The notes under the pieces were generated by a model, which did no database searches, was not told the DNA's origin, and worked only from the letters and a program-made list of their open reading frames with translations. The position numbers and the translations under genes are program-made. This document shows, in pieces, positions 5,419-8,715 of a stretch of DNA of 8,715 nt; the first letter of the stretch is position 1, and the number at the start of each line of letters is the position of its first letter. The stretch comes from Methanosarcinales archaeon (lineage in GTDB: Archaea > Halobacteriota > Methanosarcinia > Methanosarcinales > Methanosarcinaceae): the NCBI GenBank assembly GCA_012329085.1, contig JAAXQB010000262.1, positions 1 to 8,715 of the forward strand, read 5' to 3'.

Positions 5419-6747
5419 TCAATCTTTTTTTTTAAACAATAATATAGCTCCAAGAAGTGAAATAATTGTAACAACAATTCCAAATCCTGGTATCTCGAAC
5501 TCTGGTTCAGGGCCAAGTTCAGGCAATATTATTCCTTCAGGTCCAACTTTCACCATCCAGAAATTACCAAGCCATCCTATATCTGCACCAACGCCGAATG
5601 ATTCCGTTTCCCCTGCGATAATAAAACCACCGTTTGAGGTTTGTTGAATAGACCGTGCTAAATCTCGATCAGATCCTCCCAAGGTATGATTCCATTCTTT
5701 GTTTCCGGCATAATCGGTTTTCACAATCCAAACATCACTACCTCCTGCACCAAACGATTTTGTTTTTCCTGCAATAATGAAACCACCGTCTTTAGTTTGT
5801 TGAACTGATTGTGCACTATCCAAGTAGAATCCACCAAATGTGCGATTCCATTCTTCATTCCCAAAAGCATCAGTCTTTACCAGCCAAACATCATCTATAT
5901 TTCCCATTCTGAATGAATCCGTTTCCCCTGCAATAATGAAACCACTGTTTTTGGTCTGTTGAACCGAAAATGCCCAATCATCACCAAGTCCACCAAATGT
6001 ACGGTCCCACTCTTTGTTTCCAGCAGCATCAGTTTTTATCAACCACATATCCCGATACCCTGCACCGAACGAGTCTGTCACTCCAGCAATAATGAAACCA
6101 TTGTCTGCGGTTTGTTGAACCGACCATGCACTATCCCAATCAGATCCACCAAATGTACGATTCCATTCTTTATTTCCAGCAGCATCAGTTTTTATCAACC
6201 AAAAATCACTTTTTCCTGCACCAAACGATTGTGTTGTTCCTGCAATGATGAAACCACCGTCTTCAGTCTGTTGAACTGATTGTGCACCATCCCAATCAGA
6301 CCCACCAAATGCACGGTCCCATTCTTTATTTCCAGCAGCATCAGTTTTTATCAACCACATATCTCGATACCCTGCACCAATCGAATCTGTCCTTCCTGCC
6401 ATGATAAAACCACCGTCTGTAGTTTGTTGAACTGAAAATGCCCCTTCTCGTCCAGACTTACCAAATGTGCGATTCCATTCTTCATTCCCAGAAACATCAG
6501 TCTTTATTAACCAAACATCTCGATCTCCTGCACCAAACGAATTTGTTACTCCAACAATGATAAAACCACCGTCTGTAGTTTGTTGAACTGACTGTGCACC
6601 ATCCCACCAAAATCCGCCAAATGTACGATCCCACGCTACCGTATCTGTTGCCATTACTGGCATGATAAATGTTGTAAATATGCTTACCACAATTAATGTT
6701 GCAAAAAAAATTGCTATAATATTCATATTAACTATATTCAATTTCAT
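5419..6747 (-). CDS. Secreted seven-repeat propeller-like surface protein with PGF-CTERM signal
   Basis: This 442-residue protein is exported. A hydrophobic signal peptide spans about residues 8-33, with likely cleavage after MPVMA. Seven repeats of about 52 residues follow: starts at W39, W91, W143, W195, W247, W300 and W352. The consensus is W(N/D)RTFGGSDWD.A.SVQQT, then DGGFIIAGxTxSFGAG, then a (M/V)WLIKTD..GN(K/E)E tail. Seven four-stranded-sized repeats suggest one seven-bladed beta-propeller; repeat 7 has a short insertion (about 386-394). After a linker with acidic and proline residues (LGPEPEFE, 411-418) comes IPGFG (419-423), a hydrophobic helix (about 424-436) and a KKKD tail. This is a tripartite archaeosortase signal, closest to PGF-CTERM; the nearby PEF makes the PEF-CTERM class an alternative. 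The protein is probably anchored at the cell surface or S-layer. Ligand and role are unknown. The gene stands alone with its own promoter candidate and terminator. Confidence 0.85.
   Translation of the reverse strand: MKLNIVNMNIIAIFFATLIVVSIFTTFIMPVMATDTVAWDRTFGGFWWDGAQSVQQTTDGGFIIVGVTNSFGAGDRDVWLIKTDVSGNEEWNRTFGKSGREGAFSVQQTTDGGFIMAGRTDSIGAGYRDMWLIKTDAAGNKEWDRAFGGSDWDGAQSVQQTEDGGFIIAGTTQSFGAGKSDFWLIKTDAAGNKEWNRTFGGSDWDSAWSVQQTADNGFIIAGVTDSFGAGYRDMWLIKTDAAGNKEWDRTFGGLGDDWAFSVQQTKNSGFIIAGETDSFRMGNIDDVWLVKTDAFGNEEWNRTFGGFYLDSAQSVQQTKDGGFIIAGKTKSFGAGGSDVWIVKTDYAGNKEWNHTLGGSDRDLARSIQQTSNGGFIIAGETESFGVGADIGWLGNFWMVKVGPEGIILPELGPEPEFEIPGFGIVVTIISLLGAILLFKKKD
5533..6633 (-). repeat. Seven tandem coding repeats of about 156 bp
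   Basis: The coding repeats are 156 bp each (repeat 5 is 159 bp; the last is longer). Similarity is visible at DNA level as well as in protein: the segment beginning cagcagcatc occurs at 6021, 6177 and 6333, exactly 156 bases apart, followed by the same agtttttatcaacca. Units 312 bp apart share more (the YRDMW segments near 6045 and 6357), hinting at duplication of a two-repeat block or gene conversion. Confidence 0.85.
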
Positions 6748-6808
6748 ATTTTTTATTATTATTTTATTGTTTTTATTTTAATTAATTAACTTACATACAT
6801 TTTCATCA

Positions 6809-6817
6809 CATATAAAA
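6809..6817 (-). promoter_or_regulatory. Candidate TATA box of the surface-protein gene
   Basis: The minus strand reads ttttatatg, with A-rich sequence upstream. A start about 25 bases downstream, near 6787, leaves a leader of roughly 40 bases. The whole intergenic stretch is AT-rich and a second TATA-like run lies near 6826-6836, so the choice is tentative. Confidence 0.3.
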
Positions 6818-6933
6818 TTATTATTTTTATATAATAATTTTTATTTAGCATATTCTCTTTAAAAATACACTCAAAATCAGAAATTTTTTAATATCAATTC
6901 CCATTCTAAAAAATAACCAATAAAAGTTTAAAT

Positions 6934-7539
6934 TCAAACAAACTTAAATAAATCATCTCTACCTTTTTTATGCAGTCTATCTCTGATAAGCTCTTTAAGC
7001 ATAGAAATATCATTCTTTTTTGCAGATATTGGTGCAACAATATTCTTCCATTGACTCCAAGGAGCATCCATTCCAAGACATTCCACAATACCATCAAGTG
7101 TCAAATTGAGATTTTTTATCTTATCTGCTTTATTCACAGCAAGAATTATATCAATATTAAGTTCTTTTAAAAAATAAAAAAATTCAATGTCAATTGGAAT
7201 TTCGTTTCTTTTCTGCCATCTATTTGCAATATCTAAAAATATAGCACCATCAACAACGAGAACCGCCAACTTAATCTTATCTGTATTATCTTCTATATAA
7301 CTAATAATATTATTTTTTACAACGCTCTGTCTTTTTTCATTAACTCCACTCATAAATCCAAATCCGGGTAAATCAGTTAATACTAAATCAGATTTACATA
7401 CAGAAGTTGGTTTCAATGTAACACCCGGTCTTCGCCCAACTTTTACACTTTTCCCTGTAAGCAATCTCATAAGAGTGGATTTTCCAACATTTGATCTACC
7501 CACAAGAACTATTTCAAATCTATCTTTAACATATTTCAT
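6934..7539 (-). CDS. engB: EngB-type (YsxC/YihA) GTP-binding protein
   Basis: This 201-residue TRAFAC-class GTPase of the EngB family is linked in bacteria to large ribosomal subunit assembly; the archaeal role is not established. The G motifs are complete: G1 GRSNVGKST (14-22), G2 region RRPGVTLKP with T41, G3 DLPGFG (56-61), G4 NKAD (136-139) and G5 SAK (172-174). The start chosen is the ATG at 7539, ten bases after the taw1 stop, which puts the P-loop at residue 14 as in related proteins. The frame stays open upstream to 7656, but that extension lies inside taw1 and has no family resemblance; an ATG at 7575 would overlap taw1 by 26 bases. The close spacing indicates co-transcription with taw1 from an upstream promoter. 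The last residues are basic and aromatic (KKGRDDLFKFV). Confidence 0.9.
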   Translation of the reverse strand: MKYVKDRFEIVLVGRSNVGKSTLMRLLTGKSVKVGRRPGVTLKPTSVCKSDLVLTDLPGFGFMSGVNEKRQSVVKNNIISYIEDNTDKIKLAVLVVDGAIFLDIANRWQKRNEIPIDIEFFYFLKELNIDIILAVNKADKIKNLNLTLDGIVECLGMDAPWSQWKNIVAPISAKKNDISMLKELIRDRLHKKGRDDLFKFV

Positions 7540-7549
7540 TTTAATATAA

Positions 7550-8485
7550 TCACACAACCTTCTGTATTTTTCCATCTTTTGATAAAAACACAACACGACT
7601 TTGCTCAACACCATCTGCAAAAACATATCCTGTATATTTTGCAATTTCTTTTGCAAATTCTAATACTTCACTATATTGAGGCATAGATTCCCTCACAAGC
7701 CTATATCTTGAAAAACCAAGATGCATATATGCTTTAACCTCAATTACAGAAGGATTTGCTATTTTTATTAATTCTGCATATTCTTTTGGATTACACATAT
7801 TAATTCCTTTTATGACTGTAATTCTAATTGCAGTTTTTATTTCTTTTTGCCCCATAATTTCAAACGATTTGTTAATTTTTTCCCATAAATTAGGCAATTT
7901 TGGTCTGCACAATTTATTATACATTTCCTTATCAAACGCATCTAAACTTAAATATAATTGAGACGGATTTATCTTTTTTATCATATTTGGATTTGTTCCA
8001 TTACTTACAACAAATGTAGTAATATCGTCTTTTCCAAATTCATCAATAAGTTCATGCAAATATGGATATGTAGTAGGTTCGCCAGATAGAGATATTGCCA
8101 CATGTTTTGGTTCATTTGCAAGCATCCATCTTGTCCTTGGAGCAGATCCACCAAACCCAGATATTAATTTTCTTTGGGATTTGATGCATTCTTGTTTAAT
8201 TGTTGCAGGAGAATCCCACTCAATAGGGGGCTCGACATTTACTTCAATAGGGCGCCAACAATGAACACATCTTTGATTACACAATAAAGACGGTGTCATC
8301 TGCATGCACCTATGAGATTCTATGCCATATATGGATTTATAACAAGAACCATTATTTTTTATTGAGCGATTAAGCCATAAACATGTTTTTACAGCAGAAT
8401 GAGTACCTGCCAAACTATATTTTTGTTTTTTAAGCAAAGCATTAAAATCAGTTTTAATGTGTGCTGATTGTTTTTGAATTAGCAT
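7550..8485 (-). CDS. taw1: tRNA 4-demethylwyosine synthase (Taw1/TYW1), radical SAM
   Basis: Taw1 condenses N1-methylguanosine at position 37 of tRNA-Phe with pyruvate carbons, forming the tricyclic 4-demethylwyosine, a step in archaeal wyosine-type modification. The 311-residue protein has the radical SAM motif CNQRCVHC at 69-76 (CxxxCxxC). Three further cysteines upstream (C35, C48, C60) are as expected for the second [4Fe-4S] cluster that binds pyruvate in this family. SLSGEPTTYP (132-141) is the GEP SAM-binding segment, and FVVSNGT (158-164) and YLSLDAF (178-184) are later barrel strands. I start at the ATG at 8485 because GGGTG lies about 12 bases before it and 311 residues fits archaeal Taw1. 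The in-frame GTG at 8500 would overlap that site. engB follows after ten bases. The upstream side abuts the repeat array, 24 bases away, so the promoter or leader must involve it. Confidence 0.94.
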   Translation of the reverse strand: MLIQKQSAHIKTDFNALLKKQKYSLAGTHSAVKTCLWLNRSIKNNGSCYKSIYGIESHRCMQMTPSLLCNQRCVHCWRPIEVNVEPPIEWDSPATIKQECIKSQRKLISGFGGSAPRTRWMLANEPKHVAISLSGEPTTYPYLHELIDEFGKDDITTFVVSNGTNPNMIKKINPSQLYLSLDAFDKEMYNKLCRPKLPNLWEKINKSFEIMGQKEIKTAIRITVIKGINMCNPKEYAELIKIANPSVIEVKAYMHLGFSRYRLVRESMPQYSEVLEFAKEIAKYTGYVFADGVEQSRVVFLSKDGKIQKVV

Positions 8486-8497
8486 TTTTAAAATTAA

Positions 8498-8502
8498 CAC
8501 CC
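8498..8502 (-). promoter_or_regulatory. Possible Shine-Dalgarno site deciding the taw1 start
   Basis: GGGTG on the minus strand, about 12 bases before the ATG at 8485, is the only purine-rich candidate there. It favours 8485 over the in-frame GTG at 8500, which lies inside it. Spacing is on the long side. Confidence 0.4.
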
Positions 8503-8558
8503 ATTTGCTCGAAAATCAAAGATTTTCTTAAACTCATTCTGAAAGAATGAGTGTTTAC

Positions 8559-8627
8559 GCTCATTCGTTCGAAAATCAGAGATTTTCTCATACGCTCATT
8601 CGTTCCGAATGAGCTTTCCGAATGAGC
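8559..8627 (-). repeat. 69-bp three-stem repeat element, copy B (inverted)
   Basis: The outer arms gctcattcg (8559-8567) and cgaatgagc (8619-8627) enclose two perfect hairpins at 8571-8587 and 8594-8614. It is the inverse of 2594-2662, with 67 of 69 identical positions. The two changes, A for G in the left arm and T for C in the right arm, are partners in the outer stem, so the stem stays perfect. Confidence 0.85.
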
Positions 8628-8705
8628 TTTCCGAATGAGCTTTCCGAATGAGCTTTCCGAATGAGCTTTCCGAATGAGCTTTCCGAATGAGCTTTCCGAA
8701 TGAGC
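8606..8705. repeat. 13-bp tandem repeat array
   Basis: The unit gagctttccgaat is repeated seven times without a mismatch from 8611 to 8701, and a final gagc follows. This gives eight copies of the arm cgaatgagc, starting at 8606, 8619, 8632, 8645, 8658, 8671, 8684 and 8697. Copy A at 2594-2662 has only two such arms (one as cgaacgagc). Both elements then end in gagctat, so locus 3 carries six extra units. Only two complementary left arms (8559 and 8594) are present, so most right arms have no local partner. Confidence 0.92.
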
Positions 8706-8715
8706 TATAAAAAAA

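Larger units (their letters stand above)
8509..8705. repeat. Intergenic hairpin cluster, locus 3
   Basis: Two tandem units with an exact 60-base period open the cluster: gaaaatc-aaa-gattttc at 8511-8527 and gaaaatc-aga-gattttc at 8571-8587. Each is followed by a ctcattc/gaatgag hairpin: actcattct-gaa-agaatgagt (8532-8552) and gctcattcg-ttc-cgaatgagc (8594-8614). The right end is a 13-bp tandem array. The cluster begins 24 bases upstream of the taw1 start and runs to the window edge. In reverse complement it matches locus 2 over the 69-bp element and, separately, over the TAAACACTC module. Confidence 0.88.

Noticed and set aside
5959..6279. Plus-strand reading frame opposite the surface-protein gene
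   Set aside because: It is antisense to the repeats, and its own repetitiveness mirrors the 156-bp coding units. The minus strand has a signal peptide, regular repeats and a sorting signal.
5533..6633. WD40 repeats in the surface protein
   Set aside because: The WD/WN pair begins each repeat, but the rest of the pattern (FGG, SVQQT, GGFIIAG, IKTD) is not WD40; a different propeller-type repeat is more likely.
7540..7656. Longer N-terminus for EngB
   Set aside because: The extension overlaps the 3' end of taw1, resembles no EngB N-terminus, and would move the P-loop far from the start. The ATG at 7539 gives normal spacing.
8486..8500. GTG start of taw1 at 8500
   Set aside because: It overlaps the only Shine-Dalgarno candidate and adds five residues not needed for the usual length; ATG at 8485 is preferred.
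8606..8705. CRISPR array
   Set aside because: The units are 13 bp and directly abutting, with no variable spacers, and no cas gene is nearby. It is a simple tandem repeat.

Overview
This is an AT-rich archaeal chromosomal segment, most likely from a methanogen or methane-oxidising relative of the Methanosarcinales/Halobacteriota. The markers are a GHMP-type (archaeal) shikimate kinase, the wyosine enzyme Taw1, a Thi4-type thiazole synthase, an archaeosortase-type PGF-CTERM surface protein, and TATA-box promoters in place of bacterial -35/-10 elements. The genus is not resolvable from the window alone.

Layout. 1-136 (minus) is the N-terminus of thi4, cut by the window edge. 137-582 is a divergent intergenic region with a cluster of short perfect hairpins. 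583-1779 (plus) holds aroK and aroQ, two steps of aromatic amino-acid synthesis. A small membrane-bound DUF457/YdjM-like protein (1796-2260, minus) converges on them. 2261-2876 is a 616-base gap with a second hairpin cluster. 2877-5257 (minus) is an apparent operon of two half-size MgtE-type cation transporters, overlapping by ATGA, followed by a duplicated PhoU-like/TrkA_C regulator. 5419-6747 (minus) encodes a secreted seven-repeat, probably seven-bladed propeller protein with a C-terminal sorting signal; a hairpin/T-tract terminator follows it. 6934-8485 (minus) is a translation-related pair, taw1 then engB. 8509-8715 is a third repeat cluster just upstream of taw1.

The most unusual content is the intergenic repeat family. 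Its building blocks are small palindromes (ctcattc...gaatgag and gaaaatc...gattttc, mostly with 3-base loops, often GAA/TTC). Two 69-bp copies, at 2594-2662 and (inverted) 8559-8627, match at 67 of 69 positions. The only two differences lie at positions that pair with each other in the outer stem, so the pairing is kept: an outer stem enclosing two inner hairpins, a possible three-way junction. In the 8.6-kb copy the right arm has expanded into a tandem 13-bp array with eight arms. The third cluster (240-418) shares a 14-base block and similar hairpins. Whether the family is a mobile element, a REP/BIME-like repeat, or a structured RNA/DNA element cannot be settled here.

Metabolically the window is mostly housekeeping: thiamine, chorismate/prephenate, divalent-cation homeostasis, tRNA wybutosine-type modification and a ribosome-associated GTPase. 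The cation operon is the most interesting protein-coding context. The transporter halves lack the cytosolic N/CBS sensor of bacterial MgtE, and a separate sensor-like protein sits next to them.
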